Source: Caprella mutica
Lineage: Eukaryota > Arthropoda > Malacostraca > Amphipoda > Caprellidae
NCBI GenBank assembly: GCA_947561585.1
Contig: CANNZV010001064.1
Span: 264,497 to 328,496, forward strand
DNA: 64,000 bases
Direction: 5' to 3'
In this document: in pieces, positions 24,194 through 36,964 of the stretch
Layout of the letters: every line of letters begins with the position of its first letter
How positions within the stretch are numbered: position 1 is the stretch's first letter
Translations under genes and position numbers: made by a program
The notes under the pieces: generated by a model
What the model saw: only the letters and a program-made list of their open reading frames with translations
Database searches by the model: none
Told to the model about the DNA's origin: nothing

Positions 24194-25906
24194 AACTTTT
24201 TGTTGAAATTTCGTATAGGCCTACAGTGACTATACAGTTGAATTAGTGTGTTTATTTTATAATATTAATTAAAGACGCTATAATGAATAGAACTAAATTC
24301 ACAATAAGAATTGCCGCCTATATTCATAAAAATGCGTATATTAATAACTATTCTTTGCACAAAATCAATTTACCACAAAAGAGTTAGATACAATTAAATG
24401 CGGTAATTAACTTATAGTTGCAATAAGAATATCGCATGCCTCTTTATGAACTAATTTGAACGGCATTCAATTATTAAAAAGAGAATTGGTAGTCTGCACA
24501 GTCGGTATCATTTTAGGTGCACTTTAACTAGGTTATAACTCCAATTAGATTAGACAGTCAAACCCCCACCCCCCGAACCCCCATCCCCCCTTTGGCCTCT
24601 TGGGGCACAGACCTGAATGTCAATGAGGGAAATTAAGACAATCCTCTTGCACACATCACAGGCAGTGCTCTCACCTAGTGGAATATTTCTAGTGAAGCCT
24701 TAACTAGAGATAACGTACAACTTGTGGTTTCGATAGAGTATTCAACCCTCCCGATCCGACCATTCAAACACAAAAAAAAAATGAAAAAAATTGTATATAT
24801 ATATATTTGATTTTTTAGTTATAGCAAAGTTTTATTTTTCAATCATTTAAGAATATAATATAAAATAATTGTATCATTTAAATTGGTATCCATTTTAACT
24901 AGAGGTATCATGGATACCAATTAAAATAACGAGTTAAAATACCTATGTACCTACTTTAAATAACTGTAAAAAAATAGTTCAATTTAAAGAATTCATCGAA
25001 ATTTACACTTGATATGAACCAAAATTCTATAAATGATAATTTTCATTTCAACTCTTAAAGATGATTCAAGTCAAAGCCCTTTAAAAAATTTCCTGAAGAG
25101 AAATGTATAACCGGCGAGTGCAATAAAATAGCACCATGGTTGTAAAAATCTGATACCGATATTGCCCCGCACTTCAAGTCTTATTTGCTTCGGCATTTCT
25201 TACTTCGAATTATTAACCGGGGTCATTTTTTACGACTTCGAGAATTATATGAGATGGAAAAACTTTAGAGAAAAGACCGAAAGTTCAAAATTGGCGTAGT
25301 GAATTTGTTTGCCCTGATTTATGACGTAAAATAGAATTTATGGTAAGATGAAAATAGCACATATAGGTATTTTGATGTAGATTTGAAAGCCATGTTCGGA
25401 AACTTTTGTACCAATTAACAATACCATCGTCAATTCGCGATGCTTCTACCCGTTCGAATTAGAAAAGTTCATAGCTTCTTGAATTTCACGGCAGCCGCTA
25501 ACTTGTAACGAGAGCCTTTTACACAGAGATTAGAAAAGCCAGAACTAGCGGAGGAGGAGGATCCAGAATTTGTAGTTCAAGGAATATTCGGAGCGGTCGG
25601 TCGGTTCTTCTCGTTTAATTGAGAAAAAAGGCGAATGAAGTTAGAGTTGGTATCTTTCTGCCTGCTCTAACTGTCCTAATTTTGTAAGCGTCGCAATGAT
25701 CTTCTGGAACTACCTGACAGTCGATTAAAAACTTCCAAGACTTCATTAGCAGGGGACAGTGAATGTTCTTTATATTTGGAAGGGAGGGCCACAAATGATC
25801 TGCTATTGGAATTGTATTTGTCGAACTGATCTTCAAGGAAATGTTCCAATGTGATGATTTTATTTGGAAATGATAGAAAATAACGAAAAATAGTTCCTTG
25901 CACTAA
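24194..25906. other. Unique sequence
   Basis: Holds the stand-alone palindrome core at 24881 and a C-rich run near 24555. Short minus-strand frames at 25615-25978 partly overlap MITE D and are not credible genes. Confidence 0.45.
24881..24922. repeat. Stand-alone copy of the 42-bp palindrome core
   Basis: AATTGGTATCCATTTTAACT and AGAGGTATCATGGATACCAATT form an imperfect palindrome. No MITE arms are recognised on either side, so the core can occur alone or its host element has decayed. Confidence 0.65.
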
Positions 25907-26092
25907 AGGCCTTGTTACACGGTGCGAGTTACTGCCGTGACAGTGGACAGCAGCTGTCCCACTGTACTCACATAGCATTGAATTTTCATGACTGTTACTC
26001 GACTGATGCTGTCACACTGTGCGAGTAACTGTACTACAGTAACTTGCTAGCTAGCCAACTCGCACGTTCACTCGCATCGTGTAACAATGCCT
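25907..26092. mobile_element. MITE family D with TAA flanks
   Basis: Terminal repeats AGGCCTTGTTACACGGTGCG and CGCATCGTGTAACAATGCCT, with further inverted segments (GTGCGAGTTACTG..., ...CAGTTACTCGCAC in reverse). TAA directly flanks both ends. The 3-bp TAA duplication suggests PIF/Harbinger-type mobilisation. No protein is encoded. Confidence 0.75.
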
Positions 26093-26785
26093 TAAAGCAT
26101 ATGTGAATTAATTAAACAAAAAAATTGTCAGTAAAAACAAAATGGTTTGGATTGGGAAACGAATGATGTTCAAACATTTTATTTGTAGTCTAAAATGATA
26201 TATTTAATGATTTATGAATTTTCAATATTATTAATTCAATATTAATGGATAATGTTTAATTTCTTAAAACGTATATAAACCTCTTTTTCTCAATAAACAT
26301 TATATGATTCACATTAATTTTCAGGAAAACAGAATAAGAAAAATATACAACTCAAAATGTTGACAAAATTTAAGCCTAATAATTTAGAAGGTTTTCATGA
26401 AGAAGGCCTTCTTCCATTTTTTAAGAACGAAGAATTTATATCTCCTAGAAGAATACATCCATCTTTTATCTCTATATTATTTTATATCTCTGTATGAGAG
26501 AAGAGAGTCCCTATACAAACCGTCTTAATACAAGGACTGGCCATCAAATCTATGGAACTGCCATGAAATCCACTAAATTGGTGCGTAAAAGAAGATTGAA
26601 TGATAATCTGGAGGTAGGGTTGCGGTATAGTGTCTTCAGTTTCATTGGCTCGTCTTTTATAGCTTATTAAACGTCCTACAGTAAGTCACACTTGGCTTTT
26701 ATTTATAATATAAACATTATTACTAAATAAGAATAACGGTATGCATCACTGTATCCAGGAATAGGTTACTAAATGTAGTAATGAT

Positions 26786-26942
26786 TAGGGTTGTTACAAT
26801 ATGCTTTAAAAATCATAGATCCTGAAAATATTATAGACGGAGAGAATCGCTCTAAATCAGCGGTATATAGTATTCGATACCATTTCATTTCGTCTATGAT
26901 ATTCTAACGATCTATGATTATAAAGCATGTTGTCACAACCCG
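26786..26942. mobile_element. Second, diverged copy of the hAT-like MITE
   Basis: It shares ATTATAGACGGAGAGAAT and AGCGGTATATAGTATTCGAT with the copy at 5083-5261. Both termini are decayed (AGGGTTGTTACAATATG). No clear 8-bp duplication remains, so it is an older insertion. Confidence 0.75.
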
Positions 26943-27175
26943 ACTAATAGCTATCGAAAAATTTCAACACAAAGATACTTAAAATGCAAAATAAATCAGT
27001 ATGTTCTTTTTTATTAAATTAAAGTTAATTTTGTTTATTTCAATATACGATGAACCAAATTGTCTTATATTAGTAAAATCGGCTGCATACAGCTTTTGCT
27101 AAATTTGGGTCTTGTCGGGTTTCGACAATAAATCTTTCTTCAGAATATTTGAAGCTGAACCACAGCTAACCACAC

Positions 27176-27637
27176 CTAACCACACCTAACCCACACTGGT
27201 GCATTTCGTCGAACTGATGAATTCGGAGTCATTTCAACACAACCCCTGATCGCTTCACCGTTTTGCTCTGTCCTTACGGTTCTTAGTCTAACAGTTGGCT
27301 CTCGAGGGGAAATGTTGACAGTTGTTTGGAAATCTTTGACACACCGCTTAATAACTTTTACAGAAAGAGCACTAGGTATGTTGAACCTGATCTTGAATGC
27401 TCGTTGAGGAGTAGTAGTAACACTTTCGGAGAGAAGTAACTGATATATGTAACGTTGAATGTCCAGCGTCGAGTTTACTCTTCTCATCGTGCTTTTAAAT
27501 ATAGATGTAGCAAAGAACAAATCGTATTTACAGAAAACTACATTCCTCCTCCTTTGATTGGTGTATAAAATATTATGATCTGTTGAAGTCATACTGTATT
27601 GCATGTTGTAGGCAGCCTATTTTTAATGCCCACCCTG
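27176..27637 (-). pseudogene. N-terminal relic of a DUF4817-type mariner-like transposase
   Basis: The minus-strand frame 27604-27176 (142 residues) contains TTTPQRAFKIRFNIPSA, VKDFQTTVNISPREPT, RTVRTEQNGEAIRGCVE and TPNSSVRRNAPVWVR. This order (AT-QRAFR-FNIP, W/V-F--TG, RTVRT-EN--AVR--V, SVRR) is the helix-turn-helix region of the DUF4817 transposon proteins common in arthropods. The usual LGIS end and the whole DDE domain are missing. Upstream, CACCCTG at 27631-27637 followed by TA matches a CAGGGTG terminal inverted repeat, so the 5' terminus seems kept while the rest is lost. Confidence 0.7.
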
Positions 27638-27790
27638 TATATACCACGCTAATTAATATATGTAAGGTTTTAAAGATCTTAATAATGAAGAAATTTAAAT
27701 GGAAGCAGTGATAAAATTTATTTGTTTAAATTCAATGAGAGAATTACTTGAGTATACCAGTTGTTTATTTATTCCACAGTAAAATTACTA

Positions 27791-28036
27791 GGATAACCAT
27801 TGAATAAGATAACCATTCACTGAGATAACCATTCACCAAGATAACCATTTACCAAGATAACCATTTACCAAGATAACCATTTACCAAGATAACCATTTAC
27901 CAAGATAACCATTTACCAAGATAACCATTTACCAAGATAACCATTTACCAAGATAACCATTTACCAAGATAACCATTTACCAAGATAACCATTTACCAAG
28001 ATAACCATTCACTAACCAAGATAACCATTCACTAAC
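27791..28036 (+). repeat. Minisatellite, 16-bp unit, about 15 copies
   Basis: Unit CAAGATAACCATTTAC. The central copies are identical and the outer ones diverged (CACTGAG, CACTAAC), the usual pattern of homogenised array centres. Confidence 0.9.
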
Positions 28037-28610
28037 CAGTTCTTAATTTTGTTCCCACATTATAATATTTATACCATCTCACTAGCTTCGCTTTTAGAAA
28101 ATTCACTAAACTTTGCATCTCCCGGGGCAGATTTTTATCGAAACAGTCCGACTTCCGGAAGATTTAGAGCAATTCAGGAAAACTTTAGCTCTAATGATTA
28201 CTCAGTGAATCAAAAAGAGATACAGTTGATGTACGCACGGAAACAGTAACCTTTTCACTGTCTAAAATATCCTAACAATATTCCATTTGATGGGTTGGAG
28301 TCAGCTGTTACTACCCAAAGAAAATGTTTTGGTTGACCTATAGAATATTAAAAGGATACCTTACTTGATCTACGATGCCCCTACCATAATATCATAGTGA
28401 ATTAAATGCTTAGTAAAATATGATTAGGTCTTCACTAAAATTGTAGTTTCTACTTTATCTAATTAGTTCTTCATTTCCCCCTTTGATTGTGATAGAGTAC
28501 ACAAGATGTAGCGCTACACTTTGCAATAAAAGATTTAATGGTTATGCGGCCAGATTCCATTTGGTGGCAATAATTGAACCAATTGTGAGGTGTGGAACAA
28601 GTTCATGTCG

Positions 28611-29290
28611 GTTATTACTGCGTGACAGTTCAGTCAGTTATTACTGCGTGACAGTTCAGTCAGTTATTACTGCGTGACTGTTCAGTCAGTTATTACTGCG
28701 TGACTGTTCAGTCAGTTATTACTGCGTGACTGTTCAGTCAGTTATTAATGCGTGACTGTTCAGTCAGTTATTACTGCGTGACAGTTCAGTCAGTTATTAC
28801 TGCGTGACTGTTCAGTCAGTTATTAATGCGTGACTGTTCAGTCAGTTATTACTGCGTGACAGTTCAGTCAGTTATTACTGCGTGACTGTTCAGTCAGTTA
28901 TTAATGCGTGACTGTTCAGTCAGTTATTAATGCGTGACTGTTCAGTCAGTTATTAATGCGTGACTGTTCAGTCAGTTATTAATGCGTGACTGTTCAGTCA
29001 GTTATTACTGCGTGACTGTTCAGTCAGTTATTACTGCGTGACTGTTCAGTCAGTTATTAATGCGTGACTGTTCAGTCAGTTATTAATGCGTGACTGTTCA
29101 GTCAGTTATTACTGCGTGACTGTTCAGTCAGTTATTACTGCGTGACTGTTCAGTCAGTTATTACTGCGTGACAGTTCAGTCAGTTATTAATGCGTGACTG
29201 TTCAGTCAGTTATTACTGCGTGACTGTTCAGTCAGTTATTACTGCGTGACAGTTCAGTCAGTTATTACTGCGTGACTGTTCAGTCAGTTA
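28611..29290 (+). repeat. Minisatellite, 26-bp unit, 26 copies
   Basis: Unit GTTATTACTGCGTGACTGTT plus CAGTCA. Only two positions vary (ACTG/AATG and GACTG/GACAG), giving three unit types. Each unit holds the dyad TGACTGTTCAGTCA. Unit length is almost perfectly constant. Confidence 0.93.
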
Positions 29291-29779
29291 TTTCCTGTAC
29301 TTTCCTATGTATGTACTTTCTTATGTACTTTCCTATCTACTTTCCTATGTACTTTCCTTATATTTAATTTCCTATCTACTTTCTTATGTACTTTCTTATG
29401 TACTTTCCTATGTACTTTCCTGTGTACTTTCCTGTGTACTTTACTATGTACTTTCCTATGTACTTTCCTATGTTTTTTCCTGTGTACTTTCCTGTGTACT
29501 TTACTATGTACTTTCCTATGTACTTCCCTATGTATTTCCCTATGTACTTCCCTATGTACTTCCCTATGTACTTCCCTATGTACTTCCCTATGTACTTCCC
29601 TATGTACTTCCCTATGTACTTTCCTATGTACTTTCCTATGTACTTCCCTATGTACTTCCCTATGTACTTTCCTCCGTACCACCCTATGTACTTTCCTATG
29701 TACTTCCCTATGTACTTTCCTATGTACTTTCCTCTGTACCACCCTATGTACTTTCCTAGGTACTTTCCTATGTACTTTG
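29291..29779 (+). repeat. Minisatellite, 12-bp unit, about 40 copies
   Basis: Unit TACTTTCCTATG with TACTTCCCTATG as the second main variant. It follows directly on the 26-bp array. Several overlapping long frames on both strands are stop-free only because the unit is. Confidence 0.92.
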
Positions 29780-30089
29780 ATACTGCAAAGTGCATCACTT
29801 TGCTACTTATCAACTGAAGTACATAATAAATATTTTCAGCCCTTCCTCTTATCCGATAAGAACCTGATAAACAAAAGATAAGGTAAAGAAGCAAGTAGAC
29901 ACTTTCAGAGAATTCAATAAAATTCATATAATATATTGATATTTAAGTGTATTATTAAAATGTTGAAGTTTATGTTCCATACAAATAAATATATATTAAT
30001 TTTTATATAATGTATTTCGCTCATAAATTTCATGGATAAATTATTGGTATATTTTAATAACAGTAAGGGTGAGTGTGCTCAGTCCAGAA

Positions 30090-30380
30090 CTCACCATTCA
30101 CCTAAACTACCACTCACCATTCACCAACACTACCACTCACCATTCACCAACAGTACTACTCACCATTCACCAACACTACCACTCACCATTCTCCTAAACT
30201 ACAACTCACCATTCACCAACACTACCACTCACCATTCACCAACAGTACTACTCACCATTCACCAACACTACCACTCACCATTCACCTAAACTACAACTCA
30301 CCATTCACCAACACTACCACTCACCATTCACCAACAGTACTACTCACCATTCACCAACACTACCACTCACCATTCACCAA
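30090..30380 (+). repeat. Minisatellite, 23-bp unit, about 12 copies
   Basis: Unit CACCATTCACCAACACTACC plus ACT. Variants ACAGTACTACT and CTAAACTACAACT recur in the same order, so several units were duplicated together. Confidence 0.9.
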
Positions 30381-30420
30381 TAAATCACAATCACATAACT
30401 GTAGTTATTCCTAACAATTT

Positions 30421-30876
30421 CATCACTCACCAATAAATCACCATAACTTAGCTGTAGTTAGTCCAAACAAATTCACCATTCACCAATCACCATCACATAG
30501 TTAGTACAAACAAATTCACCATTCACCAATCACCATCACATAGTTAGTCCAAACAAATTCACCACTCACCAATCACATCACATAGTTAGTCCAAACAAAT
30601 TCACCATTCACCAATCACCATCACGTAGTTAGTCCAAACAAATTCACCATTCACCAATCACCATCACGTAGTTAGTCCAAACAAATTCACCACTCACCAA
30701 TCACCATCACATAGTTAGTCCAAACAAATTCACCACTCACCAATCACCATCACATAGCCGTAGTTAGTCCAAACAAATTCACCACTCACCAATCACCATC
30801 ACATAGCCGTAGTTAGTCCAATCAAATTCACCACTCACCAATCACCATCACATAGTTAGTCCAAACAAATTCACCG
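30421..30876 (+). repeat. Minisatellite, 43-bp unit, about 10 copies
   Basis: Unit TAGTTAGTCCAAACAAATTC followed by ACCA(C/T)TCACCAATCACCATC. Some copies carry an extra CCGTAG. It shares CACCATTCACCAA words with the preceding 23-bp array, so the two are probably related. Confidence 0.88.
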
Positions 30877-31030
30877 CGTTCACCCATCTGAAAGCTGTCC
30901 CGGCAACAATCAGCCACCAATAACTTTGCTCCAGTCAATATTCTGTTAAATTGCCTATAAACAATATTGCCTCCGTGAGAACAATTTACTGGGGCCTCCT
31001 TGGAGCACTGAATGGTGGTCAGAAGGAGGG

Positions 31031-31405
31031 AGGAGTGGAGGGGAGAGTGGAGGTAAAGAGTGGAGGAAGAAATGGAGGGAAGAAGTGGAGGAAAGAGTGG
31101 AGGGAAGGAGTGGAGGGAAAGAGTGGAGGGAAAGAGTGGAGGGAAAGAGTGGAGGGAAAGAGTGGAGGGAAAGAGTGGAGGGAAAGAGTGGAGGGAAAGA
31201 GTGGAGGGAAAGAGTGGAGGGAAGGAGTGGAGAAAAGGAGTGGAGAAAAGGAGTGGAGAAAAGGAGTGGAGAAAAGGAGTGGAGGGAAGGAGTGGAGGGA
31301 AGGAGTGGAGGGAAGGAGTGGAGGGAAGGAGTGGAGGGAAGGAGTGGAGGGAAAGAGTGGAGGGAAGGAGTGGAAGGAAAGAGTGGAGGGAAAGAGTGGA
31401 GAAAT
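31031..31405 (+). repeat. Purine-rich minisatellite, 13-bp unit, about 28 copies
   Basis: Unit GAGTGGAGGGAAA, with GAGTGGAGAAAAG and GAGTGGAGGGAAG blocks. Almost pure purine on the plus strand apart from one T per unit. Frames of up to 218 residues on both strands arise because the unit lacks stops in all phases. Confidence 0.92.
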
Positions 31406-31809
31406 GGAAGCAATATCGTACCATAAATATATTTATTTCCTGAATGTTTATAAGTAATGTACATAGATTAACAATACTATACAAATATAGTAAAATAAAT
31501 AACAGGAAAGTTCACCGCAATGTAAATATCAATTAAGTAATATGTTGCTGATAATTCCTTGGAATCCTGTTCAAGAAAGAGATTAATAGCTGTATATCTG
31601 CATTGTAATTAATAGATAATGTATTTAAATACTTGATATATTAAGTCTTATTCTTTACTCACTATTACACTCATCATAAGTTTAATTCAATAATAAGAAT
31701 GCATTTTCGGAAAAAATGATACAATGCATTAAAAAATATGAAAATTTGTGACTCGTATTTAGTTAACGACATTCCCATGTTCGCCAGAACAAGTCTGGTA
31801 GGTAAGGTA

Positions 31810-31886
31810 TTCTTTATAACTATTCTTTGTATCTATTCTTTATAACTATTCTTTATATCTATTCTTTATAACTATTCTTTATATCT
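31810..31886 (+). repeat. Three copies of a 26-bp AT-rich unit
   Basis: Unit TATTCTTTATAACTATTCTT plus TATATC. Confidence 0.8.
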
Positions 31887-32721
31887 ATTGCTACGTAATT
31901 CTCCGAAATATTTTTTCAAATATTTGCTTCCGTTAGATTTTGTTGATCGTTGATGCATTCTAAAACTTATTGGTTTTTGTCATCATTGTTATAGCAATGA
32001 TTAATGTACAACTGAAGGTTCTAGAGAAACATTAGACTTATCTAAAATTTAAGCCTTTAACTTCATCATCTTCAGCCCGAAAAGTATTACATACTTACAT
32101 ATGGGCTTGAACTCGTTTATTATTTTGTAATAAGCTCGTAAGGCTTGTCCATCTATGATTCTATGATCTTCTACTGCCATGGCTTAGTTACTATTGAGTA
32201 AGCCATGGCTCTGGACATTTCTATTTATCATTAGATAATATGTTTCAATCTTAGGAATCCTGATTATTGTCATGTTTTGAATGAAATCATTCCTGTGATT
32301 ATATTTATTGTGCGGTGAATAGAGATGCCAAACATCAACATGCGGTAAACTTTCCGGGATGAATCGAGGGGCGGTTGCGGTGATTTTACCGCGCACCTGA
32401 ACAATCATTCCCGCAATGAGTGATACTTGAGTGGATATTTCTTAATGTTTAATTCTTTTCCATTCTTAGTCTGTGCAATTTACAGTATAAAACTCTTTAA
32501 AATATATATAATAAAAACACACAGATGGTTCCTGTAGCACTACACACAGAGTATAGGAGATATCTATGGGCTAGTAAGTTTCGAGTCAATCATATCCGAC
32601 TGGTTAGGGGGTGCCGCCGAGAGTCTTAAAAACTGATAGGCCGTTGCCTAGACCTAATTTCTCTTGGGACAGATTGCTTCCATGAGCCTCTTACCGGTTG
32701 TTCATATTGCACTCGATATCT

Positions 32722-33206
32722 AGAGAGAAATTCCACATCAAAAGAGAAATTCCACATCAAAAGAGAAATTCCACATCAAAAGAGAAATTCCACATCAAGA
32801 GGAAAATTCCTTATTAAGTGGGAAATTCCACATCAAAAGAGAAATTCCACATCAAGAGGAAAATTCCTTATTAAGTGGGAAATTCCACATCAAAAGAGAA
32901 ATTCCACATCAAGAGGGAAATTCCACATCAAGAGGGAAATTCAACATCAAGACAGAAATTCCACATCAAGAGGGAAATTCCACACCAAAAGAGAAATTCC
33001 ACATCAAAAGAGAAATTCCACATCAAGAGAGAAATTCCACATCAAAATGGAAATTCCACATCAAAAGGGAAATTCCACATCAAGAAGGAAATTCCACATC
33101 AAGAGGGAAATCCCACATCAAGAGGAAAATTCCTCATCAAAAGGGAAATTCCACATCAAAGGGAAATTCCACATCAAAAGGGAAATTCCACATCAAAAGG
33201 GAAATA
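32722..33206 (+). repeat. Minisatellite, 19-bp unit, about 25 copies
   Basis: Unit GAAATTCCACATCAAAAGA, with variants AAGAGG and a longer-spaced block containing ATTCCTTATTAAGTGG. The 110-residue frame over it is not a gene. Confidence 0.92.
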
Positions 33207-35304
33207 AAAAGTAAATAGGTATAATATTATAAAACATAAAAATGTCGCTCATATCATTTTAAATTGGCTTCAATTATTATCTAATTCATGAATAATATTT
33301 TTATTTTATTTAGATATCATTTTGTTTTGATTATTATCGAATGAATAAAAAGAAATGGAGGGTTTAGAATGATTATTGAAGAATAAAAATGAACAATGTT
33401 AGAAAAGAAATACATAGTAAATTCATTATATAAGATTTCACATGACTTTAATATCTTTCATACCACTTTTTCAATACTCATTAATAGATAGTCTCCGTAA
33501 AGTTAATCCAAATGAAACGCGTCGCTATCATTTATCCACCAGATTTAGAACTACATGATAAAGTAATGGATTTTGTAAGTGGAATAGGATGGTGAACTTT
33601 AGCCCTTGTATCGGGCGATATTCATGACTCCATTTATTGCCACCGTGACTATGATGAAGCGAGTCAAGTCTGCCAGCCGCCGCTGCAACCAAGCAAGGTT
33701 TAAAGCTTACACAATGTATAATAAATGATATAACGGCTAATATACTGCAGCATATGACTTTGCTCGCTCAAAGACCTAAACTGACGCTTCCAGACTTCAA
33801 TATTTGGAGGCACCATGCCAATTCTGCTTATCCTTCTTATAAAGTGAGCCACCGATCTTGCGATAGTGTATAGAATATAAAGTTTACATATTTCATTAGT
33901 TTTGATTTATCAGAAGTGTCCAATATAGTATGAAAGTTCAGAGCTTGATAAATGCATACATATAGAGGCGTTCTTATCGCAATATTACCCTCACTATAGA
34001 TAGGATACACTGTCTTATCATCTACTCCTTCTCCTCCCCTCCAATTGAAGCGGCCCCTTCTTAATCCCCAATTTAATTCCGAAAAGGAGAGTGAGGCAGA
34101 CAGATCTCCATTCCTTTAAGTTCAACTCGACTTCCAGCTCATTTCCTGCAGTCCTCTTGACAATAGTAGATAAATTGTACCTATTGGTCATATCCTCCTA
34201 TCTGGTTCTTCGCCTCCTTCTACCCTGCTTTCATAGACCTAACTCGTTTAAGTTGTCACAAAGAATTATGGCTCAGGGACGACATTATGAAATGAAAAGA
34301 AATCTTATCGTAATCTTCCCTTACTCTATTTAAACTTTATAAAATTAAATGGATAAAGTTTTCAGACGCTACCTATTCATACATACAAACATGTGTATGT
34401 GTAAATAGAGTATAGTTATTCAGAGAGTAATCCTTTGGATGTTGGGCATGTGTTTATTGAAGCGTGTTTCCCTCCTTTCTAGAGGGAAACACTAGTTAAT
34501 GAAGTCAATTTCCCTCTCTCCAGAGCTCATATCCTCCATCGCAAAGTCTCTGCCAGCAAAATATTGACTTTATTCACACCCAATTTCTTAAGCCGAGCAG
34601 ATGGATTTGTTCGCATTAGATGCCGTTGACGGAGGAATGTCCTCAAACAGCTCCAGACATTTGGTAACAAAAGAAATGTCCTTTTTCTGCCAACTGTCAT
34701 TGTCGGCTGGCTGCAGTAAATGAAAATGCCATTCTGCTTATTGTATATGGCTGCATGAGGAGTGCCTGCCAAGAAAAGCAAGATATGCACTTCTCTTTAT
34801 TGAAGTGAAGCTGATAGATTTCAAGGCACAGCCGCACGCACAGACGGCATCGTCACGAACTAATGAAAGGGAATCCGTCCTAGTTATGACGACTAATCAT
34901 GATGCATCGTCTTGTAATATTCTCATCAATTTATAAAACGAAATAGGAAATTGTGCTAAAAAGGTGAAAGAGAAATTAGAAAATAGTTTATTTTGGAATG
35001 AGTTTGGAAGTACATATCATGAAAAATACGGAAAATTATTCAACTTTTTCACCGATGATCTATTTTAGCTTAAATTTGAAATGGTTGGTATGTAAATGAA
35101 GTAAATGTCCAAAAGTCCTAAATTTTGTTCATTAGAATTATTTTCAAGAGAATTTTTGAATGAGCTTGAGTTTGATATTTTCAGTCCAAATTAAATCTAA
35201 ATCTTTTCAACATTTAAATTGTGTTTAATCAAAAAGATATGATATGAATTATTATTAAAGAAGATTTACATCGTAAATCATCGTACTTTCCATTCTTATT
35301 TTTG
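33207..35304. other. Unique sequence between minisatellites
   Basis: No gene recognised. 33580-33860 and 34500-34870 are of higher complexity and GC than the flanks. A 38-bp word pair (TCCCTCCTTTCTAGAGGGA) forms a small hairpin near 34470. Confidence 0.45.
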
Positions 35305-36190
35305 AAGTGTCCATAGCTCCTTAAGTGTCCATAGATCCTTAAGTGTCCATAGCTCCTTAAGTGTCCATAACTCCTTAAGTGTCCATAACTCCTTAAGTGT
35401 CCATAACTCCTTAAGTGTCCATAGCTTCTTAAGTGTCCATAGCTCCTTAAGTGTCCATAGCTCCTTAAGTGTCCACAGCTTCTTAAGTGTCCATAGCTTC
35501 TTAAGTGTCCATAGCTCCTTAAGTGTCCATAGCTCCTTAAGTGTCCACAGCTTCTTAAGTGTCCATAGCTTCTTAAGTGTCCATGGCTCCTTAAGTGTCC
35601 ATAACTCCTTAAGTGTCCATAGCTTCTTAAGTGTCCATAGCTCCTTAAGTGTCCATAGCTCCTTAAGTGTCCATAGCTCCTTAAGTGTCCACAGCTTCTT
35701 AAGTGTCCATAGCTTCTTAAGTGTCCATGGCTCCTTAAGTGTCCATAGCTTCTTAAGTGTCCATAGCTCCTTAAGTGTCCATAACTCCTTAAGTGTCCAT
35801 AGCTTCTTAAGTGTCCATAGCTCCTTAAGTGTCCATAGCTCCTTAAGTGTCCACAGCTTCTTAAGTGTCCATAGCTCCTTAAGTGTCCATAGCTTCTTAA
35901 GTGTCCATGGCTCCTTAAGTGTCCATGGCTCCTTAAGTGTCCATAGCTCCTTAAGTGTCCATAGCTCCTTAAGTGTCCATGGCTTCTTAAGTGTCCATAG
36001 CTTCTTAAGTGTCCATAGCTCCTTAAGTGTCCATAGCTTCTTAAGTGTCCATAGCTCCTTAAGTGTCCATAGCTTCTTAAGTGTCCATGGCTCCTTAAGT
36101 GTCCATAGCTCCTTAAGTGTCCATAGCTCCTTAAGTGTCCATAGCTTCTTAAGTGTCCATAGCTTCTTAAGTGTCCATAGCCTCCCAAGT
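35305..36190 (+). repeat. Minisatellite, 18-bp unit, about 49 copies
   Basis: Unit CTTAAGTGTCCATAGCTC, with CTC/TTC and ATAG/ATAA/ACAG/ATGG variants. Two minus-strand frames of over 300 residues (6-residue repeats such as LWTLKE) are by-products; they lack an ATG at their ends. Confidence 0.94.
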
Positions 36191-36964
36191 GCCTCCAATG
36201 TGTCCTCAGTACGCTCACCCTCAGTCGTTTGACATAGCGGACACACGTAACTAATTAGTAGCGCAATAGTGAAGATGATCCGTCAGGAGGAGCTCCACTG
36301 CTAAATTAACTCCAAAGGGAGACCCAATAATGGCAAGAAGTTGAATCTAGTTGATTATAGAGTCTTGGTGAGACACTGTAGGAGATATTGCAGCTTACTC
36401 AGATAGCCACGATTAGTCTACGTCACAAGGCGGAGGAATTAGTTCCAAATAAATAGCTTGACTGTTGCCAATGGTCTTATTGTCTATTATAATTTCAGGA
36501 GAATTGAAGACTGAATATTCGAATTGACAGAGTCTGCCAAGTCGTATCTTGATTAAAATGATGGTGGGATTTTTTTTTCTGCCATTCAAAAAATGATATG
36601 GTTAAAAAGTTATTATTCAATGCTTAAAAATATTTTTCGTTTTTTATCACAATATACTAGTCTACTGCTTTATAACGATCACAATATTTTATAGTGGATA
36701 TTTGTATCTTAATCTATAGCGTATAGGAAAGTATATGACTATACCATTGATCTAGAGGGGAAAATATAATAACTTTGTTCCTATCAATCATGGGTATATA
36801 CAATTTTCCAGTTCATTTATATGATAAAAGCTATGAACTGACAAAAGATCATATAATTCAAGCCACTGGTTACCTAACTATTAATTGAGTAGCGAATCGT
36901 CGAGATTCAGTACTTTAGGGACCTACACTTTGTCAGTCCGATTATTATTGTGAAGTTAGCCAGG

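Noticed and set aside
25615..25978. Minus-strand frames of 73 and 100 residues
   Set aside because: They overlap the MITE D terminus, no motif is recognisable, and there are no splice-linked neighbours.
28611..29290. Direct-repeat array resembling a CRISPR
   Set aside because: Units are contiguous with no spacers, and the genome is eukaryotic.
29305..29927. Several overlapping frames of 143-183 residues on both strands
   Set aside because: The 12-bp unit has no stop in most phases; five overlapping frames cannot all be genes and none has gene context.
35229..36246. Two minus-strand frames of over 300 residues with 6-residue repeats
   Set aside because: They follow the 18-bp minisatellite exactly, lack an ATG start in unique sequence, and have no domain or flanking gene structure.
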